From Novosphingobium sp. (GTDB taxonomy: Bacteria > Pseudomonadota > Alphaproteobacteria > Sphingomonadales > Sphingomonadaceae): a stretch of 64,000 nt of DNA. The notes beneath the pieces were generated by a model. The model was not told the origin of the DNA. It saw only the letters and a list, made by a program, of their open reading frames with translations, and ran no database searches. Location of the stretch: NCBI RefSeq assembly GCF_024642085.1, contig NZ_JAHEBV010000006.1, forward strand, positions 1 to 64,000, in the 5' to 3' direction. Below are positions 18,733 to 27,346 of this stretch, one piece after another. A program made the position numbers and the translations under genes. Position 1 is the first letter of the stretch; every line of letters starts with the position of its first letter.

Positions 18733-20151
18733 TCATCCTTGCATGTCTTCCAGCTCCATCCCCTTGGTTTCGTGAACGAAGGCCTTGACCAGGAAAAAGC
18801 TTATGACGGCGCAAACGGCATAGAATGTGTAACTTGCCGCCAGTCCAATCCCTGCTGCCATAGCCGGAAACGTCTGCGCAATAAGATAGTTTGCCAGCCA
18901 CTGGAAAAAGCCCGCCACGGCAAGAGCGCTGCCGCGGATCTGGTTGGGGAACATTTCGCCCAACATCACCCACATGACGGGGCCCCAGCTGACGTTGAAA
19001 AAGATTACATAAAGATTGGCGGCAATCACCGCGACCAGGCCCATTTGCGATGACAGCTGCAGCTTGCCTGCGCTGTCCAGGCTGCCTTGGCTGAAGGCAT
19101 AGACCATAATGAACAGCGTTGCCGCCATGCCGGCAGATCCGATCAGCAACAGGGGCTTGCGGCCAATCTTGTCGATCACGGCGATGGTGATGAAGCAGGC
19201 CGCGATGGACACCGCGCCCGACACGATGTTGATCAGCAGGCTGTCGTTTTCGGTGAAGCCGGCCAGCTGCCACAAGGTCGCACCGTAATAGAAAATCACG
19301 TTGATCCCGACCAGCTGCTGAAACACCGCCAGCATGATGCCAACCCAGACAATCGGCCGCAGGCCAAGAAAACCCCGGGTTCCAGCTGGCGCTTTCACAT
19401 CCGACAGGCGCGGACGGTGATCTTCGGCAAAACTCGCGCGGATTTCGATCAGTTTGGCGTCTGCGGCGTTTGCGCCGAACAGGCTGACAAGCACCCTGCC
19501 CGCATCGTCAAACCGGCCCTTGGCGACCAGAAAGCGCGGGCTTTCCGGAATGAAGAACAATGCGATGAGAAACACCAGCGCCGGAACCGCCTGCATAATG
19601 TACATCCACCGCCACGCTGCAATTCCGGCCCAGAACGGGGCCGTGGATTCGCCGGCCGATCCGGCAACGACATAGTTGACCAGAAAAGCCGCCGTCAGTC
19701 CGGTGATGATCATGATCTGCTGCACGGTCGTCATGCGCCCGCGGATGTTGGCCGGTGCCACTTCCGAGATATAGGCCGGAGACAGGACGCTTGCCGCGCC
19801 AACCGCAATGCCGCCCGCCACGCGCGCCATTACGAACAACAGGTGGCTTTCCGAAAAACCCTGGACCAGCGCGCCGCCCAGAAAAAGTACCGCTGCCAGC
19901 CGCATCACGTTGCGACGCCCCAGGCTGTCCGCCAGCGTTCCGGCAAAAAAGGCTCCGATAAAACAGCCGATCAGAAGCGAACCCACCGTGAAGCCCAGCC
20001 CGGCTTCGTCCAGCTGAAACGCCGATTTAAGGCCCTCCTGCGTGCCGTTCACAGCACCGCTATCGTATCCGAACAGCAAACCGCCGATCGTCGCCACCGC
20101 GACAATGGCCCAGATCAGACCGGTATTTGCACTTTCGCGCGGCGCGTTCAT
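18733..20151 (-). CDS. Sugar-porter family MFS transporter (probable xylose:H+ symporter)
   Basis: A 472-residue 12-helix permease of the sugar porter family. Signature motifs are GGLLFGYDSGAVNG in helix 1, LADSLGRRNVMRL (GRR loop), IPESPRFLVAKGR after helix 6, FQQLVGINVIFYYG in helix 7, DKIGRKPLL, and a C-terminal HETKGMELED in place of PETKG. The helix-7 QQ pair is a sugar-binding element in XylE/GLUT proteins. It likely imports xylose across the inner membrane. It leads the minus-strand group with two halogenase-family genes, and an operator-like site lies 30 bases upstream of its ATG. Confidence 0.9.
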   Translation of the reverse strand: MNAPRESANTGLIWAIVAVATIGGLLFGYDSGAVNGTQEGLKSAFQLDEAGLGFTVGSLLIGCFIGAFFAGTLADSLGRRNVMRLAAVLFLGGALVQGFSESHLLFVMARVAGGIAVGAASVLSPAYISEVAPANIRGRMTTVQQIMIITGLTAAFLVNYVVAGSAGESTAPFWAGIAAWRWMYIMQAVPALVFLIALFFIPESPRFLVAKGRFDDAGRVLVSLFGANAADAKLIEIRASFAEDHRPRLSDVKAPAGTRGFLGLRPIVWVGIMLAVFQQLVGINVIFYYGATLWQLAGFTENDSLLINIVSGAVSIAACFITIAVIDKIGRKPLLLIGSAGMAATLFIMVYAFSQGSLDSAGKLQLSSQMGLVAVIAANLYVIFFNVSWGPVMWVMLGEMFPNQIRGSALAVAGFFQWLANYLIAQTFPAMAAGIGLAASYTFYAVCAVISFFLVKAFVHETKGMELEDMQG

Positions 20152-20181
20152 CCTGTCTCTCCCCAGCGGCTATTGCCGTAA

Positions 20182-20195
20182 TGTTAGCGCTACCT
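20182..20195. promoter_or_regulatory. Putative LacI/XylR operator between permease and xylA
   Basis: TGTTAGCGCTACCT matches the site at 12508 in 13 of 14 positions. It lies 30 bases from the permease ATG and 71 bases from the xylA ATG, so one bound repressor could control both divergent transcripts. Confidence 0.7.
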
Positions 20196-20266
20196 TACTA
20201 GGCTTGCGTGGGGCTGCAAGCGTTTTGCGGCTTGCCCCTTTTTCGCAAGCGCAGGAGCGGATGCAC

Positions 20267-21835
20267 ATGAACCTTTCCGGACAGAACTTCATCGCTGGCA
20301 AGCGCCGCGGCGCTGACGCAACCTTCAAGGCGCGCGATGCAGAAACCGGCGCGCTGCTGGAGCCGCCATTTGCCGCAGCGTCATCGCAGGACATCACCGA
20401 TGCTTGCACGGCAGCAGGCAAGGCGCAGGCGGCTTACGCCAACCTGTCGCTGCCTGATCGCGCTCGTTTCCTGCGATCCTGCGCTGACCACATCGATGCC
20501 CTGGGCGATGTGCTCACCCAGCGCGCCATGGCAGAAAGCGGCTTGCCCGAAGCCCGATTGACCGGTGAACGCGGCCGGACCGTGGGACAGCTGCGGCTGT
20601 TTGCAGACGAGGTCGAGGACGGCGCCTGGCAAGCATTGCGCATCGATCACGGCGATGCAACGCGCACTCCTCCCGCCCCCGACCTGCGCCTGCGCATGGT
20701 GCCGCTGGGACCGGTGGCGGTGTTTGGCGCCAGCAACTTTCCCTTGGCCTTTTCTGTCGGCGGAGGAGACACCGCGTCAGCCCTCGCGGCGGGATGCTGT
20801 GTCATCGTCAAGGGCCACCCGGCCCATCCCGGCACATCTGAACTGGTGGCCGGCGCGATAACCGCTGCGGCCGCTGAAACGGACATGCCGGAGGGCGTTT
20901 TTTCCCTGCTCAACGGGCCGGACAACGCGCTGGGCGCTGCACTGGTCAACGATCCGCACATCGCTGCTGTTGGCTTTACCGGATCGCGTGCAGGCGGCCT
21001 GGCGCTGATGGATCTGGCGGCAAAAAGGGCCGTACCGATCCCCGTCTATGCCGAGATGAGCAGCGTCAATCCCGTTGTCCTTCTACCCGAACGGCTGGAC
21101 GAAGCGGCAGAGGTGCTGGCAAGCGGCTATGTTGCGTCACTGGCCCTGGGTGCCGGTCAGTTCTGCACCAATCCGGGCATTGTCCTTGCCATTGATGGTC
21201 CTGCACTTGATCGGTTCATCGCGGCTACGGCCGCGGCAGTGGCCGATGTGGCGGGTCAGACCATGCTGACAGCATCCATCTCGCATGCCTTCGTGCGCGA
21301 AACGCGGCACCTTGCCAGCCTGCCAGGCGCGCGCATGATCGGCTGCGGCAAGGAAGCCGCCGATCATGCCGCAAGGGCGCAGGTTCACATCGTATCGGCT
21401 GGCGATTTCATAGCCGACGGCGCCTATGCCCGCGAAGTTTTCGGGCCAAGCTCGATCATCGTGCGCTGCCAGGACATTGCGCAATTGCAGCAGGTACTGG
21501 AAGGCATGGAAGGACAGCTGACTGCCACCGTGCACATGGCCCCGGCTGACTATCCTGAGGCCGCCCGCCTGCTGCCCGTACTGGAAACGCGTGCGGGCCG
21601 CATCCTGGCAAATGGCTGGCCGACCGGTGTTGCCGTAACCCACGCCATGAACCACGGCGGTCCGTTTCCGGCAACGTCGGACGGGCGCAGCACCTCGGTC
21701 GGGACACTGGCAATTGGCCGCTTTCTGCGGCCGGTGAGCTATCAGGACTGGCCCGCCCAGCTGCTTCCCCCAGCGCTGCACGATACGCCCACCACAGCTT
21801 TGCGCCGGATTGATGGCATTTGGACCGTTGGGTAA
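20267..21835 (+). CDS. xylA: 2-oxoglutarate semialdehyde dehydrogenase (NAD(P)+)
   Basis: A 522-residue aldehyde dehydrogenase of the KGSA-dehydrogenase group, completing the Weimberg pathway by oxidising 2-oxoglutarate semialdehyde to 2-oxoglutarate. FGASNFPLAFSVGGGDTASALAAG marks cofactor binding; KGHPAHPGTSE, the general-base Glu in YAEMSSVNP and the catalytic Cys in GAGQFCTNPG are visible. AGGAG at 20252-20257 favours the ATG at 20267 over the ATG at 20261. The longer frame from 20042 overlaps the divergent permease and is rejected. The symbol follows Caulobacter naming and is unrelated to xylose isomerase. Confidence 0.88.
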   Translation: MNLSGQNFIAGKRRGADATFKARDAETGALLEPPFAAASSQDITDACTAAGKAQAAYANLSLPDRARFLRSCADHIDALGDVLTQRAMAESGLPEARLTGERGRTVGQLRLFADEVEDGAWQALRIDHGDATRTPPAPDLRLRMVPLGPVAVFGASNFPLAFSVGGGDTASALAAGCCVIVKGHPAHPGTSELVAGAITAAAAETDMPEGVFSLLNGPDNALGAALVNDPHIAAVGFTGSRAGGLALMDLAAKRAVPIPVYAEMSSVNPVVLLPERLDEAAEVLASGYVASLALGAGQFCTNPGIVLAIDGPALDRFIAATAAAVADVAGQTMLTASISHAFVRETRHLASLPGARMIGCGKEAADHAARAQVHIVSAGDFIADGAYAREVFGPSSIIVRCQDIAQLQQVLEGMEGQLTATVHMAPADYPEAARLLPVLETRAGRILANGWPTGVAVTHAMNHGGPFPATSDGRSTSVGTLAIGRFLRPVSYQDWPAQLLPPALHDTPTTALRRIDGIWTVG

Positions 21836-22304
21836 GGGACCCGGCTATGTGGCGCGCATTTTAGCGGGCGGTCATGGCCTGCCGTACAAACTGCACGGTC
21901 AGTTGTAACCGCGCCCCGATGCGATTTCGCTTAGTACGCCCGCCGCACGGCTACACCGCCGTGGCCCGCACGGCGGGCAGTCCCTTATAAAGAACGCGGC
22001 CAGTTCCGGCCGCAATCCACTGCGCTTTGCGGGGGACGTCCGGGCCGCAGCAGCTGTTAGCTCAGCCGCACTGGCGATGTTGATCAGTGTCATGTCATCA
22101 TCCTCTCTTTGGGATGGATCTGATTCTGGACTTCGCGCTTGCCAGGCAGAATTGCTTTTGCGCTATTGGTGCAATGCCTGTGCCGCCCAGCCCCGAGGCG
22201 GATCATCACCTTTGCGCATCGAAGTAATGCGTGAGCAGCATTTGCCACAAAGGCGCCGGCAATCGATCATGAGCTGATCAACACAGCACACGGAATCTGC
22301 CGAC
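21836..22304. other. 469-base gap with a compound hairpin
   Basis: Between xylA and the DUF302 gene. It contains a nested inverted repeat: GCCCGCCG at 21938-21945 pairs with 21971-21978, enclosing CACGGC/GCCGTG arms. There is no T run on either side, so it is not a textbook terminator. One small minus-strand reading frame (21899-22093) overlaps it. The rest (22094-22304) should contain the promoter of the DUF302 gene; I see no convincing boxes, riboswitch or tRNA. Confidence 0.5.
21899..22093 (-). CDS. Possible small protein, Cys- and Pro-containing, unknown
   Basis: A 64-residue frame starting with ATG, preceded on the minus strand by GAGAGG about eight bases upstream, a credible ribosome binding site. 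The N-terminal half is Ala-rich (IASAAELTAAAARTS); the C-terminal half holds DCPPCGPRRC, three cysteines in ten residues, followed by VLSEIASGRGYN. The layout resembles a leader plus Cys-rich core, but no maturation enzyme is adjacent and I do not recognise the family. The frame overlaps the GC hairpin, so composition alone could produce part of it. Treat as a candidate. Confidence 0.3.
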   Translation of the reverse strand: MTLINIASAAELTAAAARTSPAKRSGLRPELAAFFIRDCPPCGPRRCSRAAGVLSEIASGRGYN

Positions 22305-22820
22305 ATGAACACCTTATCCCGCCCAATCCGCAGCATGATCGCCGGTGGCATGGCTGCCGCGTCCGCACTTTGCATCGCCGCTTCGCCAGTGGCGGCAGCG
22401 CCGGTCGATACGGTCCAGACAGCGCCCGCCGACGGGGTGATCAGGCTGAAAAGCGCCAACGGCTTCGATGAAACGGTGCTCCGCCTGAAGGCCGACGTGC
22501 AAGCCAAAGGTATCCGTTTTTTCGACGTGATCGATCAGTCCGGCCTTGGCGCACAGGCAAACCTCAAGACAGCGCGTTCCACATTGATCATTTTCGGCAA
22601 CCCGCCGCTGGGCGTTCAGTTTCTTCAGTCCAACCCCTATGCCGGACTTGATTGGCCAGTCAGAATGCTGGTCGTAGAAGAAGGCGACGGCAGTGTCTGG
22701 GTCGCGTGGAGCGATTTCGCGTTCATTGCCAAGCGATATCGCATCAGCGATCGAAACGCACAGTTTGCCATGGCGAACCAGGTTGCCGGATCGATTGCAG
22801 CTGCAGCGACAGCGCGTTGA
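22305..22820 (+). CDS. DUF302 domain protein, exported
   Basis: A 171-residue protein with a signal peptide (cleavage near VAAAP, about residue 32) followed by a DUF302 domain: KSANGFDETVLRLKADVQAKG, FFDVIDQSGLGAQANL and FGNPPLGVQFLQ are characteristic. DUF302 proteins are small periplasmic or cytosolic proteins of unsettled function that often occur with sulfur or redox genes. Here a YeeE/YedE permease starts 16 bases downstream, so the two are very likely an operon, and a role in periplasmic sulfur or redox handling is inferred. Confidence 0.85.
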   Translation: MNTLSRPIRSMIAGGMAAASALCIAASPVAAAPVDTVQTAPADGVIRLKSANGFDETVLRLKADVQAKGIRFFDVIDQSGLGAQANLKTARSTLIIFGNPPLGVQFLQSNPYAGLDWPVRMLVVEEGDGSVWVAWSDFAFIAKRYRISDRNAQFAMANQVAGSIAAAATAR

Positions 22821-22836
22821 CGCGCGGGCGGGGACC

Positions 22837-23808
22837 ATGATGAACGCGCTGCATCTTCACAGCAATTTGGCGCTGATGGCGGCGATTGCTGCAGCGGCGG
22901 CGATGGGCGCGGCGATCCAGCATGGCGGCACCTGCGTGGTCGCCGCGGTTGATCAGGTTCTCAGCATGCGCTCGGCGCAGCGCCTGGCTGCACTGGCGGA
23001 ATGCAGCCTGTGGGCTGCAGTGTTGGGAATGATGGCGCTGGGCGCCGGTTTCCATTTTGCAGCAAGTCCGTCCTATCCTGCAGGGTGGTCGGCCGCCGCC
23101 GGCGGCGCGATGCTCGGCTTCGGTGCGTGGCTTAACGGTGCTTGCGTATTTGGTTCAATCGCGCGGATCGGTTCGCGCGACTGGCACTATCTGCTCACGC
23201 CTTTTGGATTCTTCGCGGGCAGCCTGATCCACGCGCGGACCTTGGGCCCATTCGCAACGCACATAGAACCGCGATCTACGCCCGATGTATGGGGTTTGCT
23301 GGTCGTTCTCGCCACCTTGAGCGCGGGATATTCGGCCTGGCAACTGCGGCACCGCAGGCGCGCAGCCCTGTGGGGCTGGCGTCATGCGACAATTGCGATC
23401 GGATTTGCATTTGTCGCGCTGGCGTCATTGGCCGGACCGTGGACCTACACCGAAGCTTTGGGCCGGGCAGCGCACAATGGGTCCTTGCTGGCCTGGCAGG
23501 ACGCCGCCCTGTTTGCAGCGCTTTTGGGAGGCGCTGTTGCGGGCGGTGGATCGCGACCAAGCGCAACGCAATTCGCATGGGGCCGGGCGGCATCGTGCGC
23601 CGCTGGCGGTGCCTTCATGGGATTTGGCGGAGCTTTGGTGCCTGGCGGCAATGATAACCTCATCCTGGTTGGCCTCCCCGCGCTGCAAGCGCACGCCTGG
23701 CTGGCCATTGCAGCGATGGTTCTGACGATTGCCGGGGGCTTGCTTGGATCCCGCGAATACAGCAAAATGCGCCTGCTCCGGTCAGAGAGTCGCGCTGAAC
23801 CGGTTTGA
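22837..23808 (+). CDS. YeeE/YedE family (DUF395) membrane transporter
   Basis: A 323-residue polytopic membrane protein with about nine predicted hydrophobic segments. Family hallmarks are the Cys-bearing motifs QHGGTCVVAA (residues 26-35) and LNGACVFGSIARIG, plus GGAFMGFGGALVPGGNDNL. In YeeE the conserved cysteines relay thiosulfate through the membrane, so a sulfur-compound transporter is the best call. ATG 22837 is chosen because it follows the DUF302 stop by 16 bases; the longer frame at 22693 lies inside DUF302. A LysR regulator follows on the same strand. Confidence 0.85.
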   Translation: MMNALHLHSNLALMAAIAAAAAMGAAIQHGGTCVVAAVDQVLSMRSAQRLAALAECSLWAAVLGMMALGAGFHFAASPSYPAGWSAAAGGAMLGFGAWLNGACVFGSIARIGSRDWHYLLTPFGFFAGSLIHARTLGPFATHIEPRSTPDVWGLLVVLATLSAGYSAWQLRHRRRAALWGWRHATIAIGFAFVALASLAGPWTYTEALGRAAHNGSLLAWQDAALFAALLGGAVAGGGSRPSATQFAWGRAASCAAGGAFMGFGGALVPGGNDNLILVGLPALQAHAWLAIAAMVLTIAGGLLGSREYSKMRLLRSESRAEPV

Positions 23809-23832
23809 CAGGCCCTAGGGTGGGGAAGCGAC

Positions 23833-24729
23833 ATGGAAATGCAGCAAGTCCGCTATTTTCTGTCTGTAGCCAAGACGCTCAATTTCACGCGGGCGGCAGA
23901 ACAGTGCAATGTAACGCAGCCAGCTTTGACGCGCGCGATAAAGCAGCTTGAGGACGAGCTTGGCGGCGAACTGATCCGGCGCGAGGGGCGACACAGCCAC
24001 CTTACCGATCTTGGCCTGCGGATGCTTCCGCTGCTGACCCAATGCCATGAAAGTGCGCTCAACGCCAAGGTGCTCGCCGCCAAGGTTCGCAGCGGCGATG
24101 TCGCGACGTTGGCGGTCGGTGTTTCGGTGACGCTCGACGTCGATCTGTTGCTGGTTGCCCTCGCCGAACTGCAACGCGCTTTTGCCGGACTGCAACTGGT
24201 GATCCGCCGCGGCAATGGTTCGCAAATAGCCGATTGGCTAAAAAACGGAGAAATCGAGCTGGCCTTTGGCGGTCCGCTGGGTGAAAGCTGGGACAGGCTG
24301 GATTGCTGGCCCATGTTTACCGAGGCTTTCGATCTGGTGGTCGCCAACGATCACGAACTGGCCATGGTCAACGACATGGATCTGCAGGTCGATCTGATCG
24401 GCAAGGAACGCCTCTTGCTCCATTCGCTGCTCGACGGATCAGAATTGACGACCAGCAGCCTCGAAGCGGCCGGGGTCAGGGTACGAGACGCACATCAGGT
24501 CAGCTGCAACAGGGATCTGGAAAAGCTGATGCTGGCGAAGTTCGGCGTGGCGATCCTTCCGGCCAGCTCGTTCCGTTCGCCCCATCTCCGGCATCTTCAT
24601 TATCCCGGACTGGACTTGCGGCGCACCGTCGCGGTCTATTCGATAGCAGGGCGCCCGCGTTCGCGCGAAGCGGCAGCGCTGTTGTCGTTGGTTCGCGCCG
24701 CGGACTGGTCTTCAACCGACGCTGCCTAA
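23833..24729 (+). CDS. LysR-family transcriptional regulator
   Basis: A 298-residue LysR regulator. The winged HTH is at residues 1-60 (QVRYFLSVAKTLNFTRAAEQ, then VTQPALTRAIKQLE); an effector-binding domain follows with GNGSQIADWLKNGEIELAFGG and a C-terminal FGVAILPASS. A GGGGAAG stretch precedes the ATG. It lies 24 bases after the YeeE-type gene on the same strand, so it either belongs to that operon or controls it. Its end overlaps the convergent peroxiredoxin gene by 18 bases. Effector unknown. Confidence 0.9.
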   Translation: MEMQQVRYFLSVAKTLNFTRAAEQCNVTQPALTRAIKQLEDELGGELIRREGRHSHLTDLGLRMLPLLTQCHESALNAKVLAAKVRSGDVATLAVGVSVTLDVDLLLVALAELQRAFAGLQLVIRRGNGSQIADWLKNGEIELAFGGPLGESWDRLDCWPMFTEAFDLVVANDHELAMVNDMDLQVDLIGKERLLLHSLLDGSELTTSSLEAAGVRVRDAHQVSCNRDLEKLMLAKFGVAILPASSFRSPHLRHLHYPGLDLRRTVAVYSIAGRPRSREAAALLSLVRAADWSSTDAA

Positions 24730-25488
24730 CCCCGCCACTGCTTTGATCAGAGCGTCGATTTCCATTCGCCGGCGAAAGTCGGGGTCGATATGACGAGCGC
24801 GGACAATGCCTTGGCGGTCCAGGACGAAAACCGCCGGGATTGCAAGCGTCCAGCCTCTGCTTCCGAGAAAATCGGGAATCCGCTTGCCCAGGCGCAGATA
24901 AAGTTGCTGGATTGCCGGATCGAACGTCACGGCAAGGCCAGCTGAGCGCGCAAACTCCGCGTCCATGTCGCTCAGAAACCTGAAGTGACATTGCGTCTCG
25001 GCCCTGATCCGCCGGGTATAACGCTGCATTTCAGCAGAGATCGCAACAATGCGCGCGCTGGCCAGTTGGACCTGTGCTTCGGCAATACTGGCCAGCGTCA
25101 CGCGGCAATAAGGGCACCAATGGCCGCGATGGAAAACGATTACCAGCGGCCGATCGCGGTGCAGCTGGGCAAGGTCTGCAAGGCGGCCTTCGTGATCGGG
25201 CAGCATGAACGGCGGGAACATTTCACCGGCTGCCGGTGCCCCTTGGCCGGCTTGCGCCGCTTCAAGCCGCGCCACGAATCCGTCAATCAGCGCCATGTTG
25301 TCGGGGCAGCGCTCACGCGCATCGCGGGCCACTGCTTCAAGCCGTTCCTTCAGCGCCATTGGCCTGCGGATAAGACGCGTGACCAGATCGTCGGGACTGT
25401 CGGGAACCGATCCAGCCGACTGGCCAATACTGCCGGCCCACTCCGGACCTTCAGTCCCCAAGCGCTGCCACCCCAGCGACAATGGCAT
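24712..25488 (-). CDS. Peroxiredoxin-like (AhpC/TSA) protein, second of a tandem pair
   Basis: A thioredoxin-fold protein of up to 258 residues with the active-site motif HRGHWCPYCR, followed by VAISAEMQRYTRRIRAET, a feature of the peroxiredoxin-like group. The C-terminal VFVLDRQGIVRARHIDPDFRRR is shared with the upstream paralogue. The start is uncertain: ATG 25488 overlaps the upstream gene by 38 bases and has a GGAG site; ATG 25359 would give a shorter protein lacking a stretch that aligns with the paralogue's N-terminus. Role is presumably reduction of peroxides or disulfides, downstream of NDH-2 and patatin genes in the same operon. Confidence 0.82.
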   Translation of the reverse strand: MPLSLGWQRLGTEGPEWAGSIGQSAGSVPDSPDDLVTRLIRRPMALKERLEAVARDARERCPDNMALIDGFVARLEAAQAGQGAPAAGEMFPPFMLPDHEGRLADLAQLHRDRPLVIVFHRGHWCPYCRVTLASIAEAQVQLASARIVAISAEMQRYTRRIRAETQCHFRFLSDMDAEFARSAGLAVTFDPAIQQLYLRLGKRIPDFLGSRGWTLAIPAVFVLDRQGIVRARHIDPDFRRRMEIDALIKAVAGLGSVG

Positions 25489-26152
25489 CCAGCTCCATTC
25501 GCCGCCGATAGTCAGGATCGACGTGGCGTGTGCGGATGATGCCCTGGCAATCGAGGATGAAGACAGAGGGAACCGGCAGAATCCATGCCTGTCCGCCCTG
25601 ATAGCCAGGAATATCCCATCCTGCCCCCCCGATCAGCGATGCCATGAATTCGTCCACCCAGATGGCAAGGTTGATCGACAAGGCGTATCCCGCGTCGGTA
25701 TCGGTCAGCAGCGGAAACCGCGCGCCCGTTTCATCCCGCAACTTGCGCGTGTAGGTCTGCAACTCGGCAGAAATCGAACAAATCTGTGCATGGCCCAACT
25801 GGTCCTGGATTTCCGCCAGGCCCTTAACGTTGATCCGGCAATAGGGACACCAGTGTCCACGGTGAAACACCAAGACGACAGGACCGCGATCGAGCATGGA
25901 TTGCAGGCTCACCAGCCGGCCATCCTGATCGGGCATGGTGAAGTGCGGCATCGGGTCGCCGATCTGAGGCGCGCTTGCCCCGGCTTCGGCGGCTTCCAGT
26001 CGGTTGACGAAAGTATCGACCGCCATGGCAAATTCGGGGCTGCGCGCGCGCACCTCATCGGCAATTGCCAGGAGCCGGCGACCGAGCGGCCATTCTGAAT
26101 CGCGCAGTTCCCAGACCATGTTATCTAGCGCGGCAACAAGGGGATGGGTCAT
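25451..26152 (-). CDS. Peroxiredoxin-like (AhpC/TSA) protein, first of a tandem pair
   Basis: A 233-residue paralogue of the next gene, with HRGHWCPYCRINV as active site, SISAELQTYTRKLRDET, and the C-terminal FILDCQGIIRTRHVDPDYRRR. GGAGGT at 26158-26163 sits just ahead of ATG 26152, which fixes the start; the longer frame from 26182 has no such site. Both CPYC cysteines are present, unlike typical 2-Cys peroxiredoxins, so a thioredoxin-like or peroxiredoxin-like activity cannot be separated by sequence alone. It follows the patatin gene by 54 bases. Confidence 0.87.
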   Translation of the reverse strand: MTHPLVAALDNMVWELRDSEWPLGRRLLAIADEVRARSPEFAMAVDTFVNRLEAAEAGASAPQIGDPMPHFTMPDQDGRLVSLQSMLDRGPVVLVFHRGHWCPYCRINVKGLAEIQDQLGHAQICSISAELQTYTRKLRDETGARFPLLTDTDAGYALSINLAIWVDEFMASLIGGAGWDIPGYQGGQAWILPVPSVFILDCQGIIRTRHVDPDYRRRMELDAIVAGVAALGD

Positions 26153-26206
26153 CGCACACCTCCGAAGCCGCAAACCTATCATACTCGGTGATCAAGGTCA
26201 TCGCCT

Positions 26207-27346
26207 TCACCCCGCTGCAGCGGTACGAATGATCTCTCCGCCCGACAGTTCATGAAGGACGAAGCCTTCCAGCGGGTCTATCTCCTCGCGCCAAGGGGCC
26301 TGGGCAAGCGTTTCGGCCGTATGGCGGTATCCCGCCTCGCGCCGCAGCTTGATACCGTTAGCGCTGAAGTCGATGTCCTTTGAATGGTCTTCGCTGTCGA
26401 GAGACGGGGCAAGCAGGCGGATGACATGCATCCGCGTGTCGCAGCCATAGCCGCGCAGTTCGGCGAGCCGGCTGGCCGAGGCTGCGGTATCTGGTACAAG
26501 CTTGGCGATCTCGGTGACGACATGGCGCAATCGGTGAAGCTGCCGTTGACGCTTGATGTTTTGTGCAGCGCGGCTTGAATACTGGAGGTCCTTCTGGCGG
26601 TTCAGCACCTGCCAGATCGAATCCGGTTCCGGACCGTGCGGGTTCCACAGATGCACTGTAAACACCGTGCCTGATCGGCGCGGTTCATCGTCAAACACGA
26701 TTTCCACCGGGGTATTTGAAAGAATACCGCCATCCCAATAGAGTTCACCATTGATGCGAACGGCCGGAAACGCTGGCGGCAACGCGCCGGATGCAAGGAT
26801 GTGATCGACCGTCAAGGTTTCCCTGTCGCTGTCAAAATAGACCATCTCGGCGCTCTGCACCTTGGCCGCTCCGACTGACAGGCGGGTGGGTCCATGGTTG
26901 ATCCGGTCAAAATCCACCAGTTCATTCAGCAATTCACGCAGCGGGTCGAGGGAATAGTAGGCGGCCTGTTCAGCGCCCAATCCCATAAGCGGGCTAAGGA
27001 ATGCAAACGGGCGCGGCCGGAAAAAGGCTGGCAACCCCGAAGTGATGGTCATCGCGTTGCGGATGTTCTGACCGATCCAGTCAGGCATGGGCATGCCCAT
27101 TAGATTGCCCTGTTCGACGCGGCGCCAGAACTCGGCCAACTTTTTCAGGCGGGTTTCCTGCGTCGACCCGGCAATCAAGGCTGCGTTGATCGCGCCAATT
27201 GATGTGCCGACTATCCAGTCGGGTTCGACCCCGGCGTCATGCAGCGCTTCGTACACCCCCGCCTGATAGGCACCCAGCGCGCCTCCGCCCTGGAAAACAA
27301 GCACAATCTGGCCGCGCGCGGCAAGTTCATCGTGTAGCTGAGACAT
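26207..27346 (-). CDS. Patatin-like phospholipase, DUF3734 type
   Basis: A 379-residue patatin-like lipid acyl hydrolase. The oxyanion motif FQGGGALGAYQAG is near residue 20, the nucleophile Ser lies in GTSIG (about residue 49), and the Asp of the dyad lies in WDGGILSNTP. The C-terminal DUF3734-like part includes KDIDFSANGIKLRREAGY. AAGGAG precedes the ATG. The same family is often encoded beside PHB genes, and here the operon includes a 3-hydroxybutyrate dehydrogenase-like SDR, so a link to storage-lipid turnover is possible. The start overlaps the NDH-2 gene by 20 bases. Confidence 0.9.
   Translation of the reverse strand: MSQLHDELAARGQIVLVFQGGGALGAYQAGVYEALHDAGVEPDWIVGTSIGAINAALIAGSTQETRLKKLAEFWRRVEQGNLMGMPMPDWIGQNIRNAMTITSGLPAFFRPRPFAFLSPLMGLGAEQAAYYSLDPLRELLNELVDFDRINHGPTRLSVGAAKVQSAEMVYFDSDRETLTVDHILASGALPPAFPAVRINGELYWDGGILSNTPVEIVFDDEPRRSGTVFTVHLWNPHGPEPDSIWQVLNRQKDLQYSSRAAQNIKRQRQLHRLRHVVTEIAKLVPDTAASASRLAELRGYGCDTRMHVIRLLAPSLDSEDHSKDIDFSANGIKLRREAGYRHTAETLAQAPWREEIDPLEGFVLHELSGGEIIRTAAAG

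Noticed and set aside
19087..20181. 364-residue plus-strand frame opposite the MFS permease
   Set aside because: Highly charged shadow of a membrane protein gene; the opposite strand has clear sugar-porter motifs.
26357..26366. GTTAGCGCTG, similar to the LacI operators
   Set aside because: It lies inside the patatin coding region, matches only part of the palindrome and no xylose gene is nearby.
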